Shown here piece after piece: positions 1 through 8,634 of a DNA stretch of 64,000 bases. The stretch covers positions 1,053,501 through 1,117,500 of the forward strand of contig NZ_CP076562.1 in the NCBI RefSeq assembly GCF_022174665.1, read 5' to 3'. The position numbers were made by a program, and so were the translations under genes. The notes beneath the pieces are model-generated. The model was not told the origin of the DNA. It worked only from the letters and a program-made list of their open reading frames with translations, and searched no databases. Every line of letters starts with the position of its first letter. The stretch's first letter is position 1. Origin of the DNA: Eubacterium sp. MSJ-33 (GTDB lineage Bacteria; Bacillota; Clostridia; Lachnospirales; Lachnospiraceae).

Positions 1-148
1 ATTTCAACGGACTTGCCAGAAGCACGATTACAACCAGTCCGATAAAATAACGAATATATTGTTTATACTGGTTTGATGGTGCCATATGTGTGACAATCGT
101 CGCCAGCAATAAATAAAAAATCAGACTTTTCATCCACCCAAACAGCAC
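1..148 (-). CDS. spoIIIAF: Stage III sporulation protein AF, N-terminal part (cut by window edge)
   Basis: Only the first ~49 residues are present; the gene continues beyond base 1. I start it at a GTG (148-146) because a GGAGGG ribosome site ends seven bases upstream, overlapping the end of spoIIIAE; an ATG at 133 is the alternative. The visible protein has a hydrophobic stretch, then a short polar hinge with a MAPS sequence, then a second hydrophobic stretch. This is the two-helix N-terminus typical of SpoIIIAF. The family sits in the mother-cell membrane facing the forespore and belongs to the SpoIIIA-SpoIIQ channel. Position directly after spoIIIAE in the same operon supports the call. 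spoIIIAG and spoIIIAH are expected just outside the window. Confidence 0.85.
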   Translation of the reverse strand, partial: MLFGWMKSLIFYLLLATIVTHMAPSNQYKQYIRYFIGLVVIVLLASPLK

Positions 149-152
149 CTGC

Positions 153-1433
153 TCACCCTCCTGTTCCATTCGTTACACCTGTCATAATCGCAAGTGTAAT
201 GATAAAAAGCACCAATGCACTTGCAAGTGCCTGCATCAGCATTCCAATTCCATGTGCCAGCGCCGCCGTACCATCTACATAACGCTTATCTCCCATCGGC
301 TGGATCAGTGCCGTGGTGATCCGCACGGTAAACATCAACAAAAAAAGTTGAATCACTGGTGCCAGACAGATACCTGACAAAATTAAAATTCCTGCAACGC
401 CGATACTGTTTTTAATAATCATTCCGCAAGCCAGATATGTTCCGGCAAGCACCGATACAACACTTCCCGGAATCGCTGTCAATGCACGATTGACCGCCGA
501 TTTTCCAATTCGATCCATCTGTGGCTCCAGCAGACCTTTAATCACATTTAGTCCGATGACGACGACTATGATTGTCCGCAAAATCCATTTTATCAGGCTT
601 TGCACAAGCTCACACAGCTTTGAAAAACTGTCTTCCTTTTGCAGATTGTTGACCAGAGATACGATTACATAAAATTCGATCAGCGGCAGCACCAGACGTA
701 TGATAACTGCCTGAATCAACCAGATACCGATCAATACAAGGTTGTAGGTTCCGCCTGCAGTTGCAGCATGTCCGACAAACTGCAGGACAAGCAGAAATGC
801 AGGCACCAAAAGCCGAACCGCAACCAGCACTTTGTCAAGCGCGGCAAGCGTAATGGTATATGCCATAGAAAACGAAGTCAGAAGCAGCGAAGTCATTAGC
901 ATATACGTAATATAAAATCCGTTCTCACTGATAAACCCGCCAGCAAATGAATTGGACAGATTCACAAAGATACTTCCAATCAGCACAATTCCAACCAGTT
1001 CCAAAAGCAGGCTTTTATTCTTCTGCAGCTCTCCGAAGAACACCTGGCTGATCGTTGCAAACAATGCTGAAAAAACAGATTTGCTATCCCCTTCCACCTG
1101 TTTTTTCACCATCTCTGAAACAGGCATTGACGTTGCAATCCCCTCCTGATTTAGGGCACGCTCCAGCTCGTCCAGATTTAACTCTTCAAAAATAACATCA
1201 TAGATAGATGAGGTATTCTCTTCCGTTGTTGCAGAAATGTTTTCTGTCACAGTCTCTGTCTCCTCAGACAGGTTATCCGGCTCCCGCCCTAATTCCGTTG
1301 TAACAGCCTGTTCTCCTGTCTCCTGTGCATACAAAACCCGTATACCAGAGTGTAAAAAAAGAAAAATGGCCAGTATTATTACCAGCCATCTGCAAGTAAA
1401 ATATGCAATTGTTCGTGTTGTCCGCCGGTCCAT
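153..1433 (-). CDS. spoIIIAE: Stage III sporulation protein AE
   Basis: A 426-residue polytopic membrane protein, close to the usual family size. It begins with a positively charged segment and a hydrophobic signal/anchor around residues 12-36. A Glu/Thr-rich extracytoplasmic stretch follows to about residue 130. After that come about seven hydrophobic segments up to the C-terminus (about residues 140-420). SpoIIIAE is one of the eight products of the spoIIIA operon; it is a mother-cell membrane subunit of the feeding-tube-like channel that keeps sigma-G active in the forespore. The gene lies between spoIIIAD and spoIIIAF with short spacers, in the conserved order. Nothing is truncated. The assignment rests on context, size and topology together. 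Confidence 0.93.
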   Translation of the reverse strand: MDRRTTRTIAYFTCRWLVIILAIFLFLHSGIRVLYAQETGEQAVTTELGREPDNLSEETETVTENISATTEENTSSIYDVIFEELNLDELERALNQEGIATSMPVSEMVKKQVEGDSKSVFSALFATISQVFFGELQKNKSLLLELVGIVLIGSIFVNLSNSFAGGFISENGFYITYMLMTSLLLTSFSMAYTITLAALDKVLVAVRLLVPAFLLVLQFVGHAATAGGTYNLVLIGIWLIQAVIIRLVLPLIEFYVIVSLVNNLQKEDSFSKLCELVQSLIKWILRTIIVVVIGLNVIKGLLEPQMDRIGKSAVNRALTAIPGSVVSVLAGTYLACGMIIKNSIGVAGILILSGICLAPVIQLFLLMFTVRITTALIQPMGDKRYVDGTAALAHGIGMLMQALASALVLFIITLAIMTGVTNGTGG

Positions 1434-1449
1434 TCCGAAGTTCCTTCCA

Positions 1450-1836
1450 TCAATTGATCAACGCCAAAACAGTCTGCACGACCTGCATAAATACCGGAAG
1501 TGATACCACAAGCATCGTCAATTTTCCCAACAGCTCAATCTGAGAGGCAACCGCACTATACCCGGCATCCTTGCTGATACTCGCTGCGAACTCACAGATA
1601 TAGGCAATCCCAATCAATTTGACCAGAATTACCAGATAAGTACTGTCCATCCGGATCTTGTCTGTCAGTGTTTCAATGCCGGAAAGCATCACCCGCATCC
1701 GCGACACACAGATAAATAAAAGAACCAGACACACTGCAACACTGATAAATGCACTGTATTCCGGACTTTTTGATTTCAGGGACAACGCCAGGATGACTGC
1801 CACAATTGCAAACACCATTGTCACACCCAGATTCAT
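1450..1836 (-). CDS. spoIIIAD: Stage III sporulation protein AD
   Basis: A 128-residue membrane protein with four predicted hydrophobic helices (about residues 4-20, 28-46, 62-85 and 100-122). It contains the segment IGIAYICEFAASISKDAGY, which is very characteristic of SpoIIIAD. A GGAGGG ribosome site precedes the ATG. It lies 13 bases from spoIIIAC-side neighbours in the conserved order AC-AD-AE. The family is part of the membrane ring of the SpoIIIA-SpoIIQ channel in the mother cell membrane around the engulfed forespore. Expression is expected under sigma-E as part of the operon. Confidence 0.95.
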   Translation of the reverse strand: MNLGVTMVFAIVAVILALSLKSKSPEYSAFISVAVCLVLLFICVSRMRVMLSGIETLTDKIRMDSTYLVILVKLIGIAYICEFAASISKDAGYSAVASQIELLGKLTMLVVSLPVFMQVVQTVLALIN

Positions 1837-1860
1837 GCTGCACCCTCCCTTAATATCTTT

Positions 1861-2055
1861 CTAAAATCCAAACAACGTGTTGATCTCCTGAAATAACTGA
1901 TTGACATAAGGGATGATCCATGTGAGAACAATAATCAACCCAGCAAGACTGACCAGATACGCCTGATCGTCTCTTCCGGAGTGCTTCAGCACTTGATTGA
2001 TCAGTGCCACAACAATCCCCACAGCTGCAATTTTAAATATCAACTGAATTGTCAT
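1861..2055 (-). CDS. spoIIIAC: Stage III sporulation protein AC
   Basis: A 64-residue protein with two hydrophobic helices (about residues 4-22 and 33-53) separated by a short polar loop with HSGRDDQAY. This is the normal size and topology for SpoIIIAC. It and SpoIIIAD are related small membrane subunits of the SpoIIIA complex. Spacers of about 20 bases to spoIIIAB and spoIIIAD show that it is co-transcribed. There is nothing unusual in the sequence. Confidence 0.95.
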   Translation of the reverse strand: MTIQLIFKIAAVGIVVALINQVLKHSGRDDQAYLVSLAGLIIVLTWIIPYVNQLFQEINTLFGF

Positions 2056-2074
2056 CTACATTCCCCTGCATCTT

Positions 2075-2605
2075 CTAGATCAAGATTATAATCAACAGCA
2101 CACCCACTACCGTTCCTATCACAAATGCTACCTTCATCTGTTCCTTCGATGTAGACTCCAGCTCACGGATATGTCTGCCAAGATCTGTCTGCAACAATGC
2201 AAGACCTTCCTCCTGCGCCTGCACATCCAGATACCCGATTGTCTGTCCCAGGTTATATATATATTCGATATCCTCCTTTTTCAGACCGGACTTTTCATAT
2301 AACTCGTCCGCGTTTTTCATCCATATCTGATAGAAATCCGCTTCGGCGGCTCTCTCCTGCACCGGTGGCATATCCTGTATGTTCCTGAGTGATACTGAAA
2401 CCGCAGACAACCAATCCGCGTACGGCGCTTTACATTTTCTCGACACACGTGTAAATACCTGTGCCAGAATATCTCTGTGATAACGTAATTCTCCTGTCAG
2501 AAAGGAAAGGATCCGGGCGAATTCCTGCATCTCTTTCACACGTCTTCGAATTCCCATCGCCCGCAAGATTCCCATTGCCGTACAACCGCCAAACACCAAG
2601 GTCAT
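2075..2605 (-). CDS. spoIIIAB: Stage III sporulation protein AB
   Basis: A 176-residue protein with an N-terminal hydrophobic helix, a cytoplasmic-type helical region (residues 25-150) and a C-terminal hydrophobic helix ending in LLIIILI. This is the usual SpoIIIAB plan. The gene follows spoIIIAA with a few bases between stop and start. The start is uncertain. The ATG at 2605 has a poor ribosome site, and the upstream in-frame codons (FGCKLIG) match the KLIG that usually opens this family, but there is no ATG, GTG or TTG before the next in-frame stop. Translation may therefore be coupled to spoIIIAA or use a rare start codon. The role is in the SpoIIIA-SpoIIQ complex, probably bridging the AA ATPase and the membrane subunits. 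Confidence 0.88.
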   Translation of the reverse strand: MTLVFGGCTAMGILRAMGIRRRVKEMQEFARILSFLTGELRYHRDILAQVFTRVSRKCKAPYADWLSAVSVSLRNIQDMPPVQERAAEADFYQIWMKNADELYEKSGLKKEDIEYIYNLGQTIGYLDVQAQEEGLALLQTDLGRHIRELESTSKEQMKVAFVIGTVVGVLLIIILI

Positions 2606-2610
2606 CCCGA

Positions 2611-3573
2611 TCAGTTTGCAACCGAAAGTGAACCAATGTATAGCTCATTACCCCTCTCGTCAAAAATAGATTCCACCGTTCCGATTCCTGCACTGTTTCC
2701 AAGCACGATATACCGTTCAAACACTTTCTCTTCCACTAATTTCCGCAGTACCGGCCGTGTGCGGATATCATCGATGGAATCTCCATGGATTGTTGCCAGA
2801 ATTCCACAACCACAATTGATTACATACGAAATCGCATCAATATCATCCCTGCTTCCGATCTCATCCACAGCAATTACCTTCGGACTCATCGACCGAAGCA
2901 GCATAAGCATTCCCTCTGCTTTCGGGCAGCCATCTAAAATATCTGTACGCAATCCGACATCATTTTGAGGTACTCCCATATAACAGGCGGCAAGTTCCGA
3001 CCGTTCATCCACAACTCCGACATTCATGCCTCTGCAATAACTGTTCCCATCCGATATCAACCGCACCAGATCGCGCAGAATCGTCGTCTTTCCACATCCC
3101 GGCGGCGATATGATGAGCGTATGCAGCAGTCTGCCCTCTTTAATCACATACGGCAGCAGCCCCGAAGCACACCCTTGAATCTGATGTGACACACGAATAT
3201 TAATAAACGATATATGTTTCACGTTTTTAACTCTCCCATGTTCCAATACAACCTGACCGGCAACACCCACGCGATGCCCGCCACACACTGTCACAAACCC
3301 CTGTCTCACTTCATCCTCATATGCATATAACGAATAATCGGTGACTGCATCCAGAATTGCCCGGATATCATCTGCAGTCACACGATATGCTTTTTTTCGA
3401 TCCAGTGTCAGCCCCCCACAGTTCTGCACAAAATATTCTCCCTGTTTAAATACAAGGATCAGCGGCTCACAAATACGAAACCGTAATTCTATCAGGGAGT
3501 TATAATCTATATCAATCTGATTCATTATGTACCGAACACAAGGGGGAAGCAATTTAATAATTTCATTTTTCAC
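2611..3573 (-). CDS. spoIIIAA: Stage III sporulation protein AA, ATPase
   Basis: A cytosolic ATPase of about 320 residues. It carries a Walker A motif PPGCGKTT near residue 158, a Walker B-like AVDEIG near residue 240, and a sensor region ILATIHG. The family resembles secretion-system ATPases and energises the SpoIIIA-SpoIIQ channel between mother cell and forespore. I start it at GTG 3573 because GGGGTG lies six bases upstream; GTG 3582 is also in frame but has a worse ribosome site. It is the first gene of the spoIIIA operon. A sigma-E-like promoter is visible just upstream. Confidence 0.95.
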   Translation of the reverse strand: MKNEIIKLLPPCVRYIMNQIDIDYNSLIELRFRICEPLILVFKQGEYFVQNCGGLTLDRKKAYRVTADDIRAILDAVTDYSLYAYEDEVRQGFVTVCGGHRVGVAGQVVLEHGRVKNVKHISFINIRVSHQIQGCASGLLPYVIKEGRLLHTLIISPPGCGKTTILRDLVRLISDGNSYCRGMNVGVVDERSELAACYMGVPQNDVGLRTDILDGCPKAEGMLMLLRSMSPKVIAVDEIGSRDDIDAISYVINCGCGILATIHGDSIDDIRTRPVLRKLVEEKVFERYIVLGNSAGIGTVESIFDERGNELYIGSLSVAN

Positions 3574-3592
3574 AGCATTCACCCCTATCTTA

Positions 3593-3620
3593 TATATATG
3601 CGGGATACAGAAATATATGA
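3593..3620 (-). promoter_or_regulatory. Possible sigma-E promoter of the spoIIIA operon
   Basis: Read on the minus strand, TCATATAT is followed 12 bases later by CATATATA, about 20 bases before the spoIIIAA start. This resembles the sigma-E pattern (ATA-type -35, CATA-type -10). The operon is under sigma-E in B. subtilis; the match here is partial, so the call is an inference. Confidence 0.4.
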
Positions 3621-3683
3621 TTGGAAAATGTAGATTTCATCTGGATTACAGATCACACTATCACGCCTATCGGCTCAGTATGT

Positions 3684-3719
3684 ATAAAAAAGGCACGTCC
3701 CGAACGGAACATGCCTTTG
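3684..3719 (-). terminator. Intrinsic terminator downstream of efp
   Basis: The stem AAAGGCA/TGCCTTT has extra pairing inside, and on the minus strand it is followed by a run of T. It lies about 30 bases after the efp stop and separates efp from spoIIIAA. Confidence 0.8.
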
Positions 3720-3747
3720 ATCATTTTGATTAAATTTGAAATTCAAA

Positions 3748-4305
3748 TTACTTTGCTCTTGAAAGATATTTTCCTGTACGTGTATCAATCTTAATAATCT
3801 CACCCTGATTGATGAACAGAGGAACATTCAATGTTGCGCCTGTCTCAACTGTACATGGCTTTGTAGCGTTTGTAGCTGTATTTCCTGCTACGCCCGGCTC
3901 ACACTCTGTAATCTCAAGTTCTACAAAATCCGGACCTTCCACTGCGAATACATTACCTTCGTAGATAGAAATCTTACATGTCATACCTTCCTTAACAAAC
4001 TTCATAGCGTCACCGATTACACTCTCATCAACAGGGATCATCTCGAATGTCTCCTGATCCATGAAGTAATACAAGTTACCATCTCTGTAAGAGTAGTCCA
4101 TATCCTTACGCTCGATGTAAGCGGAATCGAACTTTGCTGTAGGGTTGAAACTTGTCTCTCTGATTGCACCTGTAATAATATTCTTATACTTTGTACGGAC
4201 AAACGCAGCACCCTTACCTGGCTTTACATGCTGAAATTCTATTACCTGACAAGGCTGACCATCACATACAAAAGTCACACCATTTCTGAAATCACTTGCT
4301 TCCAT
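3748..4305 (-). CDS. efp: Translation elongation factor P
   Basis: EF-P binds the ribosome next to the P site and relieves stalling at polyproline stretches. The 185 residues cover the full family: an N-terminal KOW-like domain with the loop PGKGAAF (Lys31 at the tip, the residue modified in many bacteria), then two OB domains ending in GEIIKIDTRTGKYLSRAK. The start at ATG 4305 is fixed by an AGGAGG site 7 bases upstream; longer in-frame extension is AT-rich promoter sequence. It is monocistronic, with its own promoter and terminator. Confidence 0.97.
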   Translation of the reverse strand: MEASDFRNGVTFVCDGQPCQVIEFQHVKPGKGAAFVRTKYKNIITGAIRETSFNPTAKFDSAYIERKDMDYSYRDGNLYYFMDQETFEMIPVDESVIGDAMKFVKEGMTCKISIYEGNVFAVEGPDFVELEITECEPGVAGNTATNATKPCTVETGATLNVPLFINQGEIIKIDTRTGKYLSRAK

Positions 4306-4363
4306 AATTATCCTCCTAAAATAACATATACGTTCGAAATTAAATACATTCAGTATCTTTGAT

Positions 4364-4392
4364 ATTTTAATATACCTAATAAAAATTTTCAA
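4364..4392 (-). promoter_or_regulatory. Sigma-A promoter of efp
   Basis: On the minus strand, TTGAAA and TAAAAT are separated by 17 bases, about 58 bases before the efp start. Both boxes are close to consensus. The 335-base gap 4306-4640 holds this promoter and the one for citrate synthase; I see no other gene in it. Confidence 0.6.
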
Positions 4393-4537
4393 TAACTTTT
4401 CTGGATTTTTCTTATTTTTTCATATTTTTTATATTCAATTTACATTTTTTGTATAATGTTCACACTTTGTTCACTTGAAATAGTTTGCCAAAATCCGGAA
4501 ATTATAGTATGCTAAACATAAATCGTTACAAAAGTCG

Positions 4538-4546
4538 TGATATAAT
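4538..4546 (+). promoter_or_regulatory. Extended -10 promoter of citrate synthase
   Basis: TGATATAAT is a perfect extended -10 box, 95 bases before the gltA start. No good -35 lies 17 bases upstream. A second candidate, TTGCCA-17-TATGCT at 4485-4513, is also possible, so the leader is about 90-125 nt long. Confidence 0.5.
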
Positions 4547-4640
4547 TATGAACACTGGTACAAAAATCTACCTGTACCGAATCACATAATCTCATACATC
4601 ACATATACTCTATTTAAAAATCAAGTAAGGAAGTGAATAT

Positions 4641-6005
4641 ATGAATCAACAGGAATTTTCAGCAGTCACACCGGAGTTTGAGCGTTTGGCAAAATTATGT
4701 GAAAGCCATGATGTGATTGATCCCGAATTGTATACAAAATATCAGGTAAAACGTGGGCTACGTGATTTAGATGGCAAAGGAGTACTGACCGGACTTACAG
4801 AAATCTCCACAATCATCTCCTCCGAGGAGGTAAATGGTGTCACAATACCAGTCGATGGTCAGCTCTACTACCGCGGAATTAATATTTATGATCTGGTCAG
4901 GGGCTTTACTTCCGAGAAGCGTTTTGGTTTTGAAGAAACCGTATATCTACTGCTCTTCGGTGAGCTGCCGAATAAAAAAGAGCTTGCAGATTTCAACACG
5001 CTGCTCGGTTCCTACCGGAAGCTGCCTCATTATTTTGCAAGAGATATTATATTAAAAACACCGACACCCGATATCATGAATGCCCTTGCGAAAAATATCC
5101 TCACACTCAGTTCTTACGATACAAACGCCATGGATGTCAGCATCCCGAACGTCCTTCGCCAGAGCATTGAGCTGATTGCGAATTTTCCAGCGCTTGCTGT
5201 GTACTCGTATCAGGCATACCGCCACTACGAGCTTGGGAAGGGACTTTATATCCACCAGACAAAGCCGGAGCTTTCCACTGCCGAGAATATTCTGCGCCTC
5301 CTGCGTCAGGATAAATCTTATACCGATACCGAGGCAAAGGTGCTCGACTTAGCGCTCGTGCTCCATGCTGAGCATGGCGGTGGTAACAACTCCACATTTA
5401 CAACACACGTTGTTACCTCTTCCGGAACAGATACATATTCTTCAGTTGCCGCTTCCCTTTGCTCTTTGAAGGGGCCAAAGCACGGCGGTGCCAATGTCAA
5501 GGTAAAGCGTATGTTTGACGATTTGAAGGAACACGTCCGTGACTGGGATGATAAAGATGAAATCCGTCAGTATCTGTGCGATATTTTGGACAAGAAAGCT
5601 TTCGATCGTTCCGGACTGATCTACGGAATGGGACATGCCGTATACTCCATCTCCGATCCACGTGCGAATGTATTCCAGACTTTCGTCGGAAAACTGTCCG
5701 AGGAAAAGCACAAAGAAAAAGAATATAAGCTTTATATGGATGTCGCTGAGATTGCGAAGGAAGTCATCGCAGACAAGCGTAAAATCTATAAGGGTGTCAG
5801 CCCAAACGTCGATTTCTACAGTGGCTTCGTCTACACAATGCTTGATCTGCCGGAAGAACTCTTCACACCGATGTTCGCCGTTGCCCGTATCGCCGGCTGG
5901 AGCGCCCACCGTATCGAAGAGCTGATCAATGCCAACAAGATCATCCGCCCGGCTTACAAGTCGATTGCGGAAAACCGTGCATATACACCGATTGCAGAGC
6001 GGTAA
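4641..6005 (+). CDS. gltA: Citrate synthase
   Basis: This enzyme condenses oxaloacetate and acetyl-CoA to citrate. The protein has 454 residues. It contains the active-site histidine regions HAEHGGG and KGPKHGGAN, the family signature GMGHAVYSISDPR, and the catalytic Asp in NVDFYSG, in normal order. The N-terminal ~45 residues are an extension seen in the longer citrate synthases of Clostridia. The start is supported by GGAAGTG eight bases upstream. It is a single gene. In an anaerobe like this it probably feeds glutamate synthesis through a partial TCA branch; that role is an inference, as no aconitase or isocitrate dehydrogenase is in the window. Confidence 0.95.
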   Translation: MNQQEFSAVTPEFERLAKLCESHDVIDPELYTKYQVKRGLRDLDGKGVLTGLTEISTIISSEEVNGVTIPVDGQLYYRGINIYDLVRGFTSEKRFGFEETVYLLLFGELPNKKELADFNTLLGSYRKLPHYFARDIILKTPTPDIMNALAKNILTLSSYDTNAMDVSIPNVLRQSIELIANFPALAVYSYQAYRHYELGKGLYIHQTKPELSTAENILRLLRQDKSYTDTEAKVLDLALVLHAEHGGGNNSTFTTHVVTSSGTDTYSSVAASLCSLKGPKHGGANVKVKRMFDDLKEHVRDWDDKDEIRQYLCDILDKKAFDRSGLIYGMGHAVYSISDPRANVFQTFVGKLSEEKHKEKEYKLYMDVAEIAKEVIADKRKIYKGVSPNVDFYSGFVYTMLDLPEELFTPMFAVARIAGWSAHRIEELINANKIIRPAYKSIAENRAYTPIAER

Positions 6006-6034
6006 GATAATAGTTTGTTTATTTGTAAATAATA

Positions 6035-6178
6035 CGAGACATAGTTTATTACAAATTTCACGCAGACACGTTCGCACTCATAGAAACACATAGCGGATAC
6101 TAAATTCGTGCTTACGCACTCATTAAGTACCGATGTGTTTCTAATGGTCTGCTTAGAAATTGTAATAATTTATGTCTC
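6035..6178. repeat. 144-bp imperfect palindrome between convergent genes
   Basis: The left arm starts GAGACATAGTTTATTAC. The right arm, reverse-complemented, starts GAGACATAAATTATTAC. Pairing continues through GCAGAC and TAGAAACACAT to a small central loop, with one ~11-base bulge in the left arm. It fills the gap between gltA and the lipase-like gene. It could be a bidirectional terminator or a remnant of a miniature transposable element; terminal T-runs are present on the plus strand (after 6178). Confidence 0.75.
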
Positions 6179-6210
6179 TTACTTTTTCTTTATTTTTTGA
6201 TGGTTTTCCG

Positions 6211-7410
6211 TTATAATCCCTTTTCTTTCAGCTTCGCCACAAGCTGCACGTAAAATTCCCGCACATCAAATCCCGGAATATCTTCGCGGTTCAAGTCAAT
6301 CACATCCCCATGCGAGATTCCACGCTTGCCCTTTACAGTCAGGAACTGGTAGTCTTCTCCCCATGCAAAAGACTTTTCTCCAACCAGACCATCATTCGGT
6401 CCGTCAAACCGCTTAACAAGCAGATACGACAGATTGAGCGGGAATCGTCCGGATGATGGGCGGTTCAATTTCGAGCCAAAAGACTGGTAATAAATCCCCG
6501 GTACATTCTTGACTTCTTCATTGAAGCTTGCACAGTTCGTAGAAGTGAGATCATGCACAGCCGCCATGAAATCAGGATTCGTATCTCCAAGCTTTTCCGC
6601 GCCTGCATTGTATGCCTTTTCAATCGCCTTTTGCTGTGCCTCCGGAATCTTCTCTAATAAATAATCGGCAAATTCACAGCCTCTGTGTGGCGTGTTAATC
6701 GTCGTAAGTGAAGCAATATACTTTCCTGCCGAAGTCAGTGCGATTGCCGCCCTCGTGTCAAGTCCACCTTTGGAATGTGCGATCACATTTACCTTCTCAC
6801 AGCCGGTTTCCTCGACAATCTGCCTGATACGTGCCTCTAATTCCTTTGCACTATCCCGCACAGCCGCGGCACTGTTATGGTTTCCGTAATAGATCTTCGC
6901 ACCATTTTCCGTAAGCTCCGCCGGTATTCTGCCCCAGTAATTTAAGTGTTCAAAATCCCGGAAGAACACGCCATGCACCATAAGTATCGGATATTTTGTT
7001 TTACATATCTGCTTATCTGCCCGCGCAGCATTTCGCTTCGCACGCAGCTTCTCGAACTTTACTTCCCGTCTTACCGTCCGGATAATGATATGCAGCATCA
7101 CCAGATGCGCAATCGGAATCCAGCCACATATAAGCCCCAACACACGCCAGCGGATTCCCAGCTGCTGTGATGTCAGATACACGCTGATCATTCCAATCCA
7201 GAATATCGTAATCTCAACCAGGAAGATAATACACAGACGGATCAGCCAGTATTTTTTCTCTACCGTAATTCCTGCCGGACCATTTGCAAACCATCGCTCA
7301 TAGAATCCGCAAAAGCCAAGAATCAGATAGATAGCCGCAAGTAACGTTGTCACATAAAATATCTGCAACATGTTCTTACCGAAATTACATATCTTCAATT
7401 TTCCTGTCAT
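6211..7410 (-). CDS. Membrane-anchored alpha/beta hydrolase, lipase/esterase-like
   Basis: A 399-residue protein with three N-terminal hydrophobic helices (about residues 13-35, 48-77 and 88-112) followed by an alpha/beta-hydrolase domain. The nucleophile elbow is AHSKGGLD near residue 213. PILMVHGVFFRD near residue 142 is the oxyanion strand, and a late His in GISHGDVIDL (near residue 373) is a likely catalytic His. These features match triacylglycerol lipase-like esterases that act on lipids or esters; the substrate cannot be read from the sequence. It starts 19 bases after the small DAK2-like gene, so the two are probably co-transcribed. AGGAGA precedes the ATG. Confidence 0.8.
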   Translation of the reverse strand: MTGKLKICNFGKNMLQIFYVTTLLAAIYLILGFCGFYERWFANGPAGITVEKKYWLIRLCIIFLVEITIFWIGMISVYLTSQQLGIRWRVLGLICGWIPIAHLVMLHIIIRTVRREVKFEKLRAKRNAARADKQICKTKYPILMVHGVFFRDFEHLNYWGRIPAELTENGAKIYYGNHNSAAAVRDSAKELEARIRQIVEETGCEKVNVIAHSKGGLDTRAAIALTSAGKYIASLTTINTPHRGCEFADYLLEKIPEAQQKAIEKAYNAGAEKLGDTNPDFMAAVHDLTSTNCASFNEEVKNVPGIYYQSFGSKLNRPSSGRFPLNLSYLLVKRFDGPNDGLVGEKSFAWGEDYQFLTVKGKRGISHGDVIDLNREDIPGFDVREFYVQLVAKLKEKGL

Positions 7411-7429
7411 TATTTTCTCCTATCGGCAT

Positions 7430-7720
7430 CTACCCTTGCAGTCCTGCTGACTGACGGATCATATCCTCAACAACAATATCATAAATCTCGCCAACTGTGT
7501 TGCAATACTCCAGCACCTTCCAAGGCTCATTCGTATGAAAATGAATCTTCACCAGATCCTCGTCTCCAGCCGCAATCAAGCTGTTTCCCTCGATATGATC
7601 CGTGATATAATCTGCGATCTCATCCTCGTCCAAATCCTTATCTCTCCGGTCGATCAGCAACTGCGTATCATACCGATATGCAAACTGATCATCCTCTGCA
7701 TCAATTGAATTCATTCCCAT
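7430..7720 (-). CDS. Small DAK2/FakA C-terminal-like protein
   Basis: A 96-residue acidic protein. The segment KIHFHTNEPWKVLEYC, followed by GEIYDIVVEDM, is typical of the C-terminal domain of DAK2/DegV-associated (FakA-like) proteins, which work with fatty-acid-binding DegV proteins. The kinase domain and the bulk of FakA are absent. Whether it is a free-standing domain family or a remnant of a longer gene cannot be decided here; nothing upstream looks like a missing piece. I use ATG 7720 because GGAGG lies eight bases upstream; ATG 7735 overlaps that site. It sits upstream of the lipase-like gene, which makes a lipid-related role plausible but unproven. Confidence 0.6.
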   Translation of the reverse strand: MGMNSIDAEDDQFAYRYDTQLLIDRRDKDLDEDEIADYITDHIEGNSLIAAGDEDLVKIHFHTNEPWKVLEYCNTVGEIYDIVVEDMIRQSAGLQG

Positions 7721-7836
7721 GTTTGTTTCCTCCATTTTTCAATCTTTACTCTGCTTCGGTTATTTTCTTCGCAAGCACATGACTTCTCCAATTCCAGCGT
7801 AGCCGCTCCTAGGTCAGCAATAACCAGCTTGCAGTA

Positions 7837-8634
7837 CTACCTGCGTCGCTCCAGCTTCGTGGCCCGCATCATATAGCTTACATTGTTCACAAGCAGGATC
7901 ATACATACATATACAAATCCCATAATATCTGTCTTAAACAAAAATGTAAAGATAAATGTGACAATACACAAGATCAGGCATACCACATTTGTGCTCAAAA
8001 ATGCCTGATATCCCGCTCGATATGCAATCAACCGCTCTGCTTCATCACAAGAACTCATCCACACCTTATGAAACTGGAAGTCTAATGCATTTCCACGTTT
8101 TTCCGGATTTAACTTTTTCTCAATATCAACTGTAAGTTTTGGAATCAGAGTCTCGACTGCCATTGTTATTACAAACAACGCAACTGCAATCAACCACATC
8201 GCGGATTGATATCCACCAGCTTTTCCATATCCTTTTTCTACGTCATATAAGAAGCAAAAGAACAAGCAAAGTTCAATAATTGAAAAAATATTCGACAAAA
8301 TCATCGGCACATTCAATTTATCCTCCAACGTATCCCACAGATCATCATTTTCACGATCCTTCTGTAACTGATTATATAAATTATTGCATCTTGCATACGC
8401 GATTACCGGAAGCAGGCATCCAAGAAACGATGCAGTCGCGAAAAGTATCGGAATCGCATCAAATGCAAATGATCGAATTGCTGTAACAACTGCGTCGAAA
8501 TTTTGCGTCTTTTCTACCTTTCCCATGATTTTACCTACAATATATCCCGCCAAAAAACAGATTGCCAACACAGAAATTAAAATGATTAATGCCTTCTTTG
8601 TTGATTTTTCCTTCAGTTTCTTATCTTTACTCAT
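7837..8634 (-). CDS. DUF3169-type membrane protein
   Basis: A 265-residue protein with a Lys-rich N-terminus and about six hydrophobic segments (roughly residues 16-36, 55-78, 105-128, 140-165, 210-232 and 235-255). Topology, size and pairing with a small Xre regulator match the DUF3169 family, whose function is unknown. The start ATG overlaps the regulator's stop by eight bases, with GGAGGA upstream, so translation is coupled. A gene-regulator pair of this kind often responds to membrane or peptide stress; that is inference. Confidence 0.65.
   Translation of the reverse strand: MSKDKKLKEKSTKKALIILISVLAICFLAGYIVGKIMGKVEKTQNFDAVVTAIRSFAFDAIPILFATASFLGCLLPVIAYARCNNLYNQLQKDRENDDLWDTLEDKLNVPMILSNIFSIIELCLFFCFLYDVEKGYGKAGGYQSAMWLIAVALFVITMAVETLIPKLTVDIEKKLNPEKRGNALDFQFHKVWMSSCDEAERLIAYRAGYQAFLSTNVVCLILCIVTFIFTFLFKTDIMGFVYVCMILLVNNVSYMMRATKLERRR

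Noticed and set aside
5442..6077. A 211-codon reverse frame inside citrate synthase
   Set aside because: Antisense to gltA, which has all active-site motifs; the frame has no ribosome site of note and no recognisable domain.
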